From Verrucomicrobiota bacterium (GTDB taxonomy: Bacteria; Verrucomicrobiota; Verrucomicrobiia; Methylacidiphilales; JBCCWR01), in the NCBI GenBank assembly GCA_039192515.1, contig JBCCXA010000027.1, positions 1 to 47,213 of the forward strand: DNA of 47,213 bases. The letters are read 5' to 3'. Shown piece after piece: positions 34,765 to 43,508 of the stretch; the stretch's first letter is position 1, and every line of letters begins with the position of its first letter. The position numbers were made by a program, and so were the translations under genes. The notes under the pieces were generated by a model. That model searched no databases. It worked only from the letters and a program-made list of their open reading frames with translations, and was not told where the DNA came from.

Positions 34765-35757
34765 ATGAACAAATGGCTGCCAAAAATTATTGAGCTTTTT
34801 CGCGAGGAGAAAGATATAAATCTGAGTATGACTATTCAAGCCAAGGGGTACTTGGTAGACTTATGGGTAGAGCATGGAAATGTTAAGAGAGTCGCGGGAT
34901 GTGCCCCTCAAGAATTATCTCATTTAATACTTGATCCAGATGCATGTATTACAATGCGTCGGTCAGTGAAAGATGATGCCATAGAGGAAGTAAATCTTCC
35001 GATTTCAACATTAATCAGCCAATCCGATGAAATGGCTTTTGAGAGTGATAAAAGACGAACAGTGCAAGTGCCTGCTGAAATTATCGAGCGTATTCGAAAC
35101 AATTACGGGGGCCCCAATTCTAACGATGGTCTCCAGTCGTCTCCATCCCAGTCAATTCCTGACCTAAGTATAGCTCAGGGTAATGGCAAGACTGGGGTTA
35201 ACGACGTCGTAAGTAGCACTCAAGATATCAATTCGGAGCCGGTTAAGAAAGTTGCTAGAGCCGCACTGAGAAAAATGACCTTAGAGCTCAAAGGTGAAAT
35301 GTCTGATTTCTGGCTAGGTAGGGGTTTGGACTGTAACATACCGGTAGATGACGAAAAGGCTTCTCGCAGACATTGTAAAGTTTTCTCAATGGGGCATATT
35401 TATTTTTTAGAAGATAATCATTCGACAAATGGAACCTATGTGAATGGTTCTAAGGTTCAAAATGTAGGTCTACAAAAGGCAGACTTGATACAGATCGGAG
35501 AAACTATCTTAGAAGTAGTTATTCCCGATTCTAAAGAACAGGGTGTTGCGCAGCCTCAAAATGTACAGAGAGGTACTGTGCCTGCAGGGATAGCTAAGCC
35601 TCCCATGAAAGTGCCGGCAGCACCAGGGATTCCAGCACCTGCAAAAAGGTCTACCAACAATATTAGTCTGCCTAAATTGCAAGCACCTATACCTGCTATT
35701 AAGCAAGTCACAATGCCAGCAAAACCGATAACGCCGGCACAAATTAAAATTCGCTAA
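34765..35757 (+). CDS. FHA-domain protein
   Basis: About 330 residues. The N-terminal 90 residues form an unassigned domain (LFREEKDINLSMTIQAKGYLVDLWVEHG), possibly DUF4388-like. A forkhead-associated phosphothreonine-binding domain spans about 170-255, with all key motifs: FWLGRGLDCNI, KASRRHCKV, and NHSTNGTYVNG. The last 80 residues are rich in Pro, Ala and Lys. It would bind phosphorylated partners; no kinase gene is next to it. The frame opens at a TTG at 34756, but the ATG at 34765 is chosen. Confidence 0.85.
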   Translation: MNKWLPKIIELFREEKDINLSMTIQAKGYLVDLWVEHGNVKRVAGCAPQELSHLILDPDACITMRRSVKDDAIEEVNLPISTLISQSDEMAFESDKRRTVQVPAEIIERIRNNYGGPNSNDGLQSSPSQSIPDLSIAQGNGKTGVNDVVSSTQDINSEPVKKVARAALRKMTLELKGEMSDFWLGRGLDCNIPVDDEKASRRHCKVFSMGHIYFLEDNHSTNGTYVNGSKVQNVGLQKADLIQIGETILEVVIPDSKEQGVAQPQNVQRGTVPAGIAKPPMKVPAAPGIPAPAKRSTNNISLPKLQAPIPAIKQVTMPAKPITPAQIKIR

Positions 35758-35832
35758 TCTTTCCTACCTACGTTCGCACTAGCTCTCACTGTGGTAAGGG
35801 CTAAAGCAATAAATCTTGATCCAAGCATTTTC

Positions 35833-36115
35833 ACCCGGATGATGCAGTAGAGACTCAAAGATCCACGCAGGATCTTGGGCCCAAGAAACACGGAGTCTCC
35901 TAGAGTCAACGGCTAGATATCATCTTTTTGAGACTCATATCCCTACTCTATTAGGATGGGTGGTCCGCGCACTTGATAGCCTCAGCTTCGCTTGGGTACA
36001 AAAGAAACGCTCAGATGGTCTCATTGATACATCATGCCCATGCCCGGCATTTCTTTGCTTGTAGCTCTAGCTTTTAGAAATCTCGCTTATTTATTGATGT
36101 ATAATCGGGATTGAA
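35833..36115 (-). repeat. Dispersed repeat copy D (long form)
   Basis: About 283 bases filling the gap between the FHA gene and malQ. The core is a perfect 14-base palindrome TCTTGGGCCCAAGA at 35873-35886. The minus-strand relict frame keeps SRRLRVSWAQDPAWIFESLL, aligned with copies A and B. This copy is antisense to both neighbours, unlike copies A, C, E and F. Flanking bases 35758-35832 and 36116-36305 hold nothing else recognised. Confidence 0.75.
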
Positions 36116-36305
36116 TTATCAGCCTGAATACTGGATAAATGTATGAGGATGAAAATTAATCCTACTAAAGAACCAATATCTATGTCGCAGTATAGTTTAA
36201 CTGTGGTATCAGTAAATAGATAACGGATACTGGATCCCGCGACCGAGTCGTGGGATGGGGATGACAGGCTTAGTTTTACTGCATTCCAAAATAGGTAATC
36301 AGAAC

Positions 36306-38045
36306 ATGAGATTTAATAAGGAATGCCGCTACATAGGGATTTTTGCCCCTGTTTTTGCCCTGCGAACGGACCAAGATCTTGGAGTTGGAGACGTTTCGGG
36401 GCTTATTGAAATGATAGAATGGTGTGGGGCTCAGAGACTCAATATTCTGCAGATACTGCCAATTAACGAAACAAGCGGGGACAATAGTCCTTACAATGTC
36501 ATAAGTTCTCAGGCATTAGATATTACTACTCTTTCTTTTCGTTTAGGTAATATACCAGGTCATAGGCCCTCTGATATTAAAGCTCTCATTAGTGCAGAAG
36601 CTTTAGATGATTTAAATACAGGAGTGGTCAAATATAGCGATGTGAAAAAGCTTAAATGGCAACTGTGTCGCAAAGCTTATAAGCGGTGGAAGAAGACAAG
36701 GGAAGAGGTTGAGGTATTCGATAGATTTTGCGAGGAGCAGCATTGGTTGCAAAACTACGCTTGTTTCAGGAGTTTGATGAAAATTTATAATAGTTCTCCA
36801 GCCTGGATGGAGTGGGATAGTACGCATCAAACACCGCAGGATCTGGGTGAATGGCTAAATCGTCTTAATATTAAAAATAGAGAATTATTTGCTACGGACT
36901 GTGAATTTTATGCATTTGTTCAATGGTGTCTCTACAGACAATGGGATATGGTGCGCGCTGCTGCTGAAAAGCATGAGGTAGGCTTAATGGGGGATATTCC
37001 TTTTGGAGTTAGCAGAAGCAGTGTCGATGTGTGGGCCCAACCTGATTTGTTTAGCTCCAAGTGGAGTGGAGGTGCCCCGCCTGAACCATTATTCGCAACA
37101 GATGAATTCACAATCAAATGGGGTCAGAACTGGGGAGTGCCTGTCTATCAATGGGATAAGCATAGGGAAGAGGATTTCGCTTGGTGGAAGGCGAGAATTA
37201 AGGGTGTGACGCGATTTTTTGACTTATTTCGATTGGATCATGTTTTAGGTTTTTACCGCATCTATGCTTTCCCCTGGCCTCCAGAGGAAAATAGTAATTT
37301 TACAAATCAAACTCGAGAAGAAGTGGAAGTGTCTTTGGGTGCTTTGCCTCAATTTCTTCCTAGTTCGGATGAAACAGAAGAGGGACGGAGAATAAATCAA
37401 GCGCAAGGAGAAGAACTTCTCAGCGTAGTATTAAAAGCTGCTGGGGATGCAGTAGTTGTAGCCGAGGATTTAGGAATGGTTCCAGAGTATGTTAGGCCAT
37501 CCTTAGAAAAATTAGGCATAAGTGGGTTTAGAATTCCTGTCTTTACCCGCCAAGAATGGGATCAAGAATATGTAGCGCCTGAGTCATACCCTTCTCTGAC
37601 ATTTACAACGTTATCTACTCACGATCACCATACGATGGCACAAATGTGGGAGAATTGGTGGAGCGTATTTGAGCAAGCTGATCAATTTGAAGAAGGTGAG
37701 GAAAAACAAAAATGCATTCAAGCAAGCTGGGAGCTTTACCGCACTTTACGTTTTGCGAAAATGAATGATGGGGAGCTAGTGAGAAAATATTCTCCTAATG
37801 TGCATCATAATATGATAGCACGACTAATGGGTTCTAACTCGTGGCTGGTTGTATTGATGGTCACCGACTTATTCGACTGGGACATTCGTTTTAATGTGCC
37901 TGGTCCTGCTGCAGATAGTAATTGGTCTGTAAGGGTACCCCTTTCAGTCAAAGAATTGCAAATCGAAGCAGGTGTCATCGATTGCATGAAGTTATTAAAA
38001 AAAGAGATGATCTACTCAAATCGCCTACACGAGAAAAGCGCATAA
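36306..38045 (+). CDS. malQ: 4-alpha-glucanotransferase
   Basis: GH77 amylomaltase, about 579 residues, which moves maltooligosaccharide chains in glycogen or maltodextrin metabolism. Seen are GIFAPVFALRTDQDLGVGD, MGDIPFGVSRSSVDVWAQPDLF, the nucleophile region FDLFRLDHVLGFYRIYAFP, the acid/base AEDLGMVPE, and the third carboxylate region LSTHDHHTMAQMW. The last departs from the common THDNDT but fits the subfamily seen in Chlamydiae and Verrucomicrobia (family memory). The frame opens at 36255; the ATG at 36306 (MRFNKECRYIGIF) is chosen. Confidence 0.92.
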   Translation: MRFNKECRYIGIFAPVFALRTDQDLGVGDVSGLIEMIEWCGAQRLNILQILPINETSGDNSPYNVISSQALDITTLSFRLGNIPGHRPSDIKALISAEALDDLNTGVVKYSDVKKLKWQLCRKAYKRWKKTREEVEVFDRFCEEQHWLQNYACFRSLMKIYNSSPAWMEWDSTHQTPQDLGEWLNRLNIKNRELFATDCEFYAFVQWCLYRQWDMVRAAAEKHEVGLMGDIPFGVSRSSVDVWAQPDLFSSKWSGGAPPEPLFATDEFTIKWGQNWGVPVYQWDKHREEDFAWWKARIKGVTRFFDLFRLDHVLGFYRIYAFPWPPEENSNFTNQTREEVEVSLGALPQFLPSSDETEEGRRINQAQGEELLSVVLKAAGDAVVVAEDLGMVPEYVRPSLEKLGISGFRIPVFTRQEWDQEYVAPESYPSLTFTTLSTHDHHTMAQMWENWWSVFEQADQFEEGEEKQKCIQASWELYRTLRFAKMNDGELVRKYSPNVHHNMIARLMGSNSWLVVLMVTDLFDWDIRFNVPGPAADSNWSVRVPLSVKELQIEAGVIDCMKLLKKEMIYSNRLHEKSA

Positions 38046-38068
38046 TCTAGAGCAGTCTGTTTCGCTTA

Positions 38069-39016
38069 TTACCGCTGGCTACCCGGAACAGGTATAGAGC
38101 TTCTGAGCGTTGAAGCATCTGGCCTTAATTCAGCAGCTTTCTTGTCACGAATTTCCATGACTTTCACACGATGCTCCTCCTGCTTGCGCAACAGCTCAAT
38201 CGCATCGTTTTGTGCAGGAGCTGTGGAAAGGGGGGTATAAGCCTTGGAAGTGTGATTGTAACTGTTGCGAGGACCATATTTGTAAGGATTAGTTTGATAA
38301 GAAAAGTTTGGCTGATTGTTGGTGGCAAGTGGCGAGCCAGGTATATTGTCATAGGGATTATAGACGTCCAGTGCTTTGCCAGCTTCAAAAATATTTTCCT
38401 TCAAGGCGTTAGTCTCATCAGGTTGAGTTAAGAGAGGCGGTAAATTTCTAGATTCTTGGTTAAAAACCCCGTTTCCAAGAACCGAGTTACTGTGCTGATG
38501 CATGCTCAAGTAGCTTTGATAAAGTTGAGTTCTATCTCTCGAGTTAGTTACAAGATTTGCATCATTGAGATTAAGAGGGTTTTGAGACTTATTGCCTAAG
38601 TTTTGATCTTGGGAATCTTGTATATCTCTTCTATTTAATAAAAGCTGACGTTGATCGTTATTCGCTTGGGAATCTTCAAGGGCTTGTTTGGCTTCAAGAT
38701 CTTGTAGTTCTTTACGCTCTTTTAAACCTTCTAAAAGCCAATTTTCTCGCTTTTCTATGGTGTCTTTTTCTTCTTCTGAGAGCCTTGGTATTTTAGGGCG
38801 GTAGTTTGGTTTTACAGGTGCAACAGATTTTCTCTTGTAAGCAGGCTCTTCTATTTCTATCGATGAGTTGAGAAGCGGCCGCAGAGATATTTTGTTAAGA
38901 TCCGTTTTGCCAGATGGACTTTCTGTGACTTTGGTTTCTTGAGTATCTGAGCCATGAACAAGGATGCCAGAATTTAAAGTAATGATTAAGGCAAAGGTAA
39001 ACGCCACGAACTTCAT
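38069..39016 (-). CDS. Unknown secreted Asn/Gln-rich protein
   Basis: No family recognised. An ATG at 39016 gives a clean signal peptide (MKFVAFTFALIITLNSGILVHG); the frame is also open to 39040. The mature part is about 290 residues, rich in Asn, Gln, Ser and Pro. It has a charged helical stretch near residues 85-125 (RLSEEEKDTIEKRENWLLEG, KERKELQDLEAKQALED), a Tyr/Asn/Pro-rich segment (FSYQTNPYKYGPRNSYNH), and a second charged helix at the end. It is probably disordered and exported. It is divergent from the ECF sigma factor gene. Confidence 0.7.
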   Translation of the reverse strand: MKFVAFTFALIITLNSGILVHGSDTQETKVTESPSGKTDLNKISLRPLLNSSIEIEEPAYKRKSVAPVKPNYRPKIPRLSEEEKDTIEKRENWLLEGLKERKELQDLEAKQALEDSQANNDQRQLLLNRRDIQDSQDQNLGNKSQNPLNLNDANLVTNSRDRTQLYQSYLSMHQHSNSVLGNGVFNQESRNLPPLLTQPDETNALKENIFEAGKALDVYNPYDNIPGSPLATNNQPNFSYQTNPYKYGPRNSYNHTSKAYTPLSTAPAQNDAIELLRKQEEHRVKVMEIRDKKAAELRPDASTLRSSIPVPGSQR

Positions 39017-39153
39017 ACCTTTATAAACTAGCATTAACAAGCTGTTCGGTCAACCTGCCTATTCTTTTGGCAAGCAATGCGGAAATGTAAATTCTCTAAC
39101 CTGCAACAATTTATCTTTAATTTTTTAAAGTAGAGCTCTACGTTCTGAACACT

Positions 39154-39771
39154 ATGGAGGACTCGGATGAGCTCACATCCGAAAATCAGCTCGTTTCTGA
39201 CCAACACTTGGTAGCTCAGGTATTGGAGGGAGACGTGAGTTGCTTTGATGAGTTGATTCTACGTTATCAAGAGCGCCTCTACGCAGTCATATATAACATG
39301 ACCTCGAATCATGAGGATACAAATGACTTGCTTATGGAGACCTTTGATAAGGCGTTTAGAAGTTTGAGCTCCTACAGGCGTAATGCTTCATTTTACACTT
39401 GGATTTATAGAATAGCGGTTAATCGAACCCTTAATCACATACGTAAAAATAAGAAACTTAAAAAAAACATGAGCCTTAATGATGTGGATTTAGATATAGC
39501 TAACCAGTTGGAAATGATGGACTTAGCTAAAGGATCTAACCCTGAATCAGTTGCAGTTCTGACAGACTTACAAAAAAAATTGAACGAATCCATGCAGAAG
39601 CTGTCTGAAGAACATAGAGCGGTAGTGGTTTTGCACGATATCGAAGGCTTAAGTCATAGAGATATTGCTGAAATTATGGATTGCACTGAAGGAACGGTGC
39701 GTTCTAGACTCCATTACGCTCACAAAAACTTACAGAAATATTTATCGAAGATTTGGAATGAAAAAAGATAA
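39154..39771 (+). CDS. ECF-type RNA polymerase sigma factor
   Basis: Extracytoplasmic function sigma factor of 205 residues. Region 2 (about 30-100) contains RYQERLYAVIYNMTSNHEDTNDLLMETFDKAF and TWIYRIAVNRTLNHIRK. Region 4 (about 145-195) contains LSEEHRAVVVLHDIEGLSHRDIAEIMDCTEGTVRSRLHYA. The next gene overlaps it by 14 bases and encodes a single-span membrane protein in the usual place of an anti-sigma factor. Confidence 0.93.
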   Translation: MEDSDELTSENQLVSDQHLVAQVLEGDVSCFDELILRYQERLYAVIYNMTSNHEDTNDLLMETFDKAFRSLSSYRRNASFYTWIYRIAVNRTLNHIRKNKKLKKNMSLNDVDLDIANQLEMMDLAKGSNPESVAVLTDLQKKLNESMQKLSEEHRAVVVLHDIEGLSHRDIAEIMDCTEGTVRSRLHYAHKNLQKYLSKIWNEKR

Positions 39772-40243
39772 GGACTTAAAGATAACAGAATTACTAGCCA
39801 TCAAAAAAGCGGAAACTCCTGGCAGAGAATACTTTACGCATTTTGTTAAAGAGTTTCATTCCTATCAAAGATCATCTATGTTTCAAGAGGAGCAGTCACC
39901 TATCTGGAAAAGATGGATCAAAGATCTTCAAGAGGTCATTACATTTCAGCCTCGGCAGGCCTTGTCTTACGGCTTGGCTTGTGCAGTTCTGATGCTTCTT
40001 GGTGTTTTTGCGGTTCAAGAGACAAGTCCAGTGCAGCAGACCAAATCAGATAATATGGCTCAAAAGCTTGGGGCGCAGTCTGAGAACTACCAAGTGGGAG
40101 CCCGTCTCTATAAAGATAGCTTCCTCCAGCAGGGAGATCTGATTCCTGTAGCCTCGAAGTCGTTTGAGCAGGACTTCCAAGATTCGCAGTACGTGACTGG
40201 AAAGACAGTAGCCCTTTCTTATGACACCTCTTTGGCTTTCTAG
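39758..40243 (+). CDS. Single-span membrane protein, putative anti-sigma factor
   Basis: 161 residues from the ATG at 39758, which overlaps the sigma gene by 14 bases; an upstream start at 39665 would lie wholly within the sigma gene and is rejected. A cytoplasmic N-terminal part (residues 1-66) contains PGREYFTHFVKEFHSYQR, a motif seen in verrucomicrobial proteins next to ECF genes (memory). One transmembrane helix (about 68-86, ALSYGLACAVLMLLGVFAV) and a periplasmic tail of 75 residues follow. No zinc-binding anti-sigma (ZAS) motif is seen, so the role is inferred from position. Confidence 0.65.
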   Translation: MKKDKDLKITELLAIKKAETPGREYFTHFVKEFHSYQRSSMFQEEQSPIWKRWIKDLQEVITFQPRQALSYGLACAVLMLLGVFAVQETSPVQQTKSDNMAQKLGAQSENYQVGARLYKDSFLQQGDLIPVASKSFEQDFQDSQYVTGKTVALSYDTSLAF

Positions 40244-41327
40244 TATATCCCGATGCTGTAGTCGTTCTCTTGTGTCGTGGCTTATTCTGGCCGTGGTATT
40301 GTCTACAGTGCATCTCTCGGCTGGGGTTATAGATGAAATAGGACAAGAAGTTCAGAAGGTTTTTGATAAAGCTTCTCCCTCCGTAGTTCGAGTTCGAGGA
40401 CTTGGAGCTGCCAAACCATTAGCAGGGACAGGATTCTTTATAGACGGTCATGGAACAGTTGTTACTTCATATAATGTGGTTCACGAAGCACGTAAAGCTT
40501 GGATAGAGTATCAGGACAAAAAAATAGAGGCCCAGATCTACGGAAGAGATATTCGAAGTGGAATTGCGGTTCTCAAAACGGATCTTAGTAATACTCCGCA
40601 CCTTAAATTTGGTGATTCGACTAAACTAGCAGTTGCCAAAGCTGTTATTGCTGTTGCGTATCCTTTCGATCTTCCTGCGGCACCATCTTTTGGGATTGTT
40701 ACCGGGTTCGATGCTCGATATCTGAATTACTTTTTTGCAACAACTTATGTCCGCACTTCCTTAAAAGTTAAACCTGGGCAAATCGGAGGCCCCCTCTTGA
40801 ACAGTAAGGGTGAGATTGTAGGGATGTTAGCTCTCGCTATTCAGAATGGAACAGAGTGTTACTCTATACCCATTAAGTCGGCTCAAAAAGTGATTGATGA
40901 CCTCCTAGAAACTGGTGAGGCTGAGTATGGTTGGGTTGGTGTTGGAGTCGTAGAGGGTAAACCAAGAGAAAATGGAGATAGGCCTGTAAGAGTTTCCCAG
41001 CTATATGATGGAGCTCCTGCTGCTAAAAGTGGCTTGGCTCCAGGGGATGTTATTCTAAAAATTGGCGACCAAGCAATTAAGCATCCCAGTGACGTATTAG
41101 ACGTGGCTTTTTTCTCAAGCGTTGGAGACAAATTAGATGTTCTAGTTGAACGAGATGGGAAAGAGGAAGTATTTAGTTTTCCTGTGGTTGCTAGGCCTAA
41201 TACCAGCCCACTTGTTCGCCCAGTTCCCGCACATCGTTTACCAGATGGTTACCAAGTACCCAGAGAAACCGTTGAGAAAGAGGATTCAGTTCTCATTCCG
41301 GTGAAGAGTACCAACCAGGGCTCATAA
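40221..41327 (+). CDS. HtrA-like PDZ protein lacking all catalytic residues (pseudoprotease)
   Basis: Exported protein of 368 residues with a signal peptide (about 12-34), a trypsin-like HtrA/DegP fold (about 40-230) and one PDZ domain (about 235-325, AAKSGLAPGDVILKIGD). Aligned to DegP, none of the triad remains: the His of TNNHVV is Asn85 (TSYNVVHEA), the Asp of DxRTDIA is Gly114 (DIRSGIAVL), and the Ser of GNSGGAL is Ile188 (GQIGGPLL). It should bind peptides but not cut them. It overlaps the putative anti-sigma gene by 23 bases, so the three genes form one unit. Confidence 0.85.
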   Translation: MTPLWLSSISRCCSRSLVSWLILAVVLSTVHLSAGVIDEIGQEVQKVFDKASPSVVRVRGLGAAKPLAGTGFFIDGHGTVVTSYNVVHEARKAWIEYQDKKIEAQIYGRDIRSGIAVLKTDLSNTPHLKFGDSTKLAVAKAVIAVAYPFDLPAAPSFGIVTGFDARYLNYFFATTYVRTSLKVKPGQIGGPLLNSKGEIVGMLALAIQNGTECYSIPIKSAQKVIDDLLETGEAEYGWVGVGVVEGKPRENGDRPVRVSQLYDGAPAAKSGLAPGDVILKIGDQAIKHPSDVLDVAFFSSVGDKLDVLVERDGKEEVFSFPVVARPNTSPLVRPVPAHRLPDGYQVPRETVEKEDSVLIPVKSTNQGS

Positions 41328-41414
41328 AAGCACTGCCATTTCTTTCCAAAAAATTTTGCATTATGTCTTTTTCTCCTTTTCAGTCTGGGTAATTCGTATA
41401 GATTTCGCACATCT

Positions 41415-42437
41415 ATGCCAGTCGCAACACCCAAGCAATATGAAGCCATGTTGGATGCTGCCCAAGAGGGTGGCTATGCCTATCCAGCTATTAATGTTAC
41501 CTCTATCATCACAATCAATGGAGCCTTGAAAGCCTTTGCAGATAAAAAATCAGATGGGATTATCCAAGTATCTACTGGGGGAGGGGCTTTTGCTTCTGGC
41601 TCTGAAGTAAAGGACATGGCCTTAGGTGCAATTGTATTAGCAGAAGCAGTCCACCGCCTGGCCGATAGATATGATATTTTGGTTGCATTACATACCGATC
41701 ATTGTCAGCCGGCCAAAGTAGATACATTCTTAAAGCCTCTTATTGCAGCAACTGCTGAGCGTCGAAAAAAAGGCTTAGGAAACTTATTCAATTCCCATAT
41801 GCTGGATGCTTCGGAGCTGCCTCTCAATGAGAATTTGGCTTTATCTGGAGAGTTACTTAAGACATGCGCAGAGCAGGAAATGATACTAGAAATTGAAGCC
41901 GGAGTTGTAGGAGGGGAAGAAGACGGTATGGATCATTCTGACCAACCTGCGGAGAAACTATACACTACGCCTGAAGATATGATGGAAGTTTATGAAAGTT
42001 TAAAGGGCAAGGGACGTTATCTATTTGCTGCTACTTTTGGTAACGTTCACGGTAGCTATAAGCCAGGGGCTGTGCAGTTGCGTCCGGAAATTTTAAAACA
42101 AGGCCAAGATGCCGTCATGGGTAAATATGGTAAGGAAGCGGAATTTGACCTCGTTTTCCACGGAGGTTCAGGTTCAGATCTTTCAGATATTCGAGAAACT
42201 CTCGATTATGGTGTTGTGAAGATGAACATTGATACCGATACGCAATACGCTTTTACTCGTCCAATTGTAGATCATTTGATGACGAACTATGATAGTGTCT
42301 TAAAAATAGACGGTGAAGTTGGGGATAAGAAAAAATATGACCCGCGCACTTATCTTAAGAAAGCAGAGCTATCATTAGCAGAGCGTTTAGCTGAGGCTTG
42401 TGATGATCTTCTCTCTACGGGCAAGACCATTGCTTAA
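41415..42437 (+). CDS. fbaA: Class II fructose-bisphosphate aldolase
   Basis: Zinc-dependent aldolase of glycolysis and gluconeogenesis, 340 residues, of the longer FbaA type. Zinc and substrate residues are visible in LVALHTDHCQPAKVD, EIEAGVVGGEEDGMDH, TFGNVHGSYKPG, FHGGSGSDLSDI, and KMNIDTDTQYAFTRP. Single gene. Its TAA stop lies in a GCTTAAGC context where repeat copy F begins, in the same direction. Confidence 0.95.
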   Translation: MPVATPKQYEAMLDAAQEGGYAYPAINVTSIITINGALKAFADKKSDGIIQVSTGGGAFASGSEVKDMALGAIVLAEAVHRLADRYDILVALHTDHCQPAKVDTFLKPLIAATAERRKKGLGNLFNSHMLDASELPLNENLALSGELLKTCAEQEMILEIEAGVVGGEEDGMDHSDQPAEKLYTTPEDMMEVYESLKGKGRYLFAATFGNVHGSYKPGAVQLRPEILKQGQDAVMGKYGKEAEFDLVFHGGSGSDLSDIRETLDYGVVKMNIDTDTQYAFTRPIVDHLMTNYDSVLKIDGEVGDKKKYDPRTYLKKAELSLAERLAEACDDLLSTGKTIA

Positions 42438-42585
42438 GCCTCGATGATGCATAACAGCTTGGGCCAGAAGGAAAAGAGAGTCAAAGAAGCTGTATGCAGT
42501 AGTGATACCTCAATAAGACTCTTTGTTTGTTGGGGCGAAGATTTTACACAGATTCTTAAATCTTTTTTTGCATGATTGGAATGAA
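42436..42585 (+). repeat. Dispersed repeat copy F (short form) with an intact 42-codon frame
   Basis: Oriented opposite to copies A-E in the window, so its relict frame is on the plus strand. Like copy B it lacks the middle section. From the ATG at 42447 to the TGA at 42573-42575 it is open for 42 codons (MHNSLGQKEKRV, then SIRLFVCWGEDFTQILKSFF). It aligns with the first 42 codons of copy B with no gaps and 18 identical residues. The core is decayed (ATCTTCGCCCCAACAA). It starts at the stop of fbaA. Confidence 0.7.
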
Positions 42586-42602
42586 AACTCTCCGAGTATT
42601 TT

Positions 42603-43508
42603 CTAAAGATTAAGGCATTGCCTAATCTTCACTATGCCTAGTGCTATCATGAAAAGAATGCCCGCAGTGGTAGCAATCATTCCTGAAGTGCTGGCACTCG
42701 AGAACTCAATACTTGAGATTAACTGATTGAAGAACTGCGGTAGCCCCCAGATAGCTAGGACATGTCCCAAAATTCCCGATAGCGCCGCAAATAGAAGAGT
42801 CAGTAAGAGGGCCCAGTGGAGTTTATGTGTCAGGAGCAATGCTGTTGCTCCTGGCACAATAAGCATGGCGATTACTAAAATACTACCTACCGCTTCAAAG
42901 GCCATTACGGCAGTGATGGAAGTGAGGGTGGTTAGGCAGTAGCGCATGAGTTCGGGGTGGAAGCCAAGTGTTGCTGCCAAAGAGGGATCAAATGCACTTA
43001 TTCTAAGTTCTTTATAGAACAAAAGAGTAAGGGCAAGGTTTACAAGCAGCATAATGGCAGATTGAGTTGTGACTAATGGGACTTTTCGAAAATCCACGAC
43101 CGCTGTTTCAATCGAACCATGTAAAACACAATCAGGGTTTAAATCAACGTGATCTGAGGCAACTCGAATCAAAATAAGACCCAAAGCAAATAAAGAACAA
43201 AAAACTACTCCTAAAGCTGCACCGCTTTCAACTTGCCCGAAATTTTGAATCAGTCTTGTTAAAGCAATAGTGATGATTCCTGCAGTAGCTGCTCCTAAGA
43301 GAATGACAAACCAATCTCGAGAACCAGTTAAAAGAAAAGCTAGGGCTATACCAGGTAAGATTGCATGACTGATCCCGTCACCTATCATGCTATTACGGTT
43401 TAGAATGAGGAAAATCCCCGGCAAGGCACAAGCCATAGCAATTAAAGCCCCAGTGAGAACAATCCACGAATCAAGGGAAGTCCAGTTTATTTGATCTAGA
43501 AAAAACAT
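42603..43508 (-). CDS. Metal (Mn/Zn/Fe) ABC transporter permease, TroD/MntD-like
   Basis: Second permease of the ABC-3 family, 301 residues, with about eight helices. Family sequences include MIGDGISHAILPGIALAFLL, SGAALGVVFCSLFALGLI and VGSILVIAMLIVPGATALLLTHK. Its start shares one base with the stop of the permease-regulator fusion (TGATG), so the two are coupled and probably form a heterodimeric channel. It is the last gene of the four-gene operon. Confidence 0.88.
   Translation of the reverse strand: MFFLDQINWTSLDSWIVLTGALIAMACALPGIFLILNRNSMIGDGISHAILPGIALAFLLTGSRDWFVILLGAATAGIITIALTRLIQNFGQVESGAALGVVFCSLFALGLILIRVASDHVDLNPDCVLHGSIETAVVDFRKVPLVTTQSAIMLLVNLALTLLFYKELRISAFDPSLAATLGFHPELMRYCLTTLTSITAVMAFEAVGSILVIAMLIVPGATALLLTHKLHWALLLTLLFAALSGILGHVLAIWGLPQFFNQLISSIEFSSASTSGMIATTAGILFMIALGIVKIRQCLNL

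Noticed and set aside
36255..36305. N-terminal extension of malQ
   Set aside because: The 17 extra residues show no family similarity; the ATG at 36306 begins directly before the conserved GIFAPVFALRT.
39665..39757. Upstream extension of the putative anti-sigma gene
   Set aside because: It lies entirely inside the sigma factor coding region; the ATG at 39758 with a 14-base overlap is the natural start.
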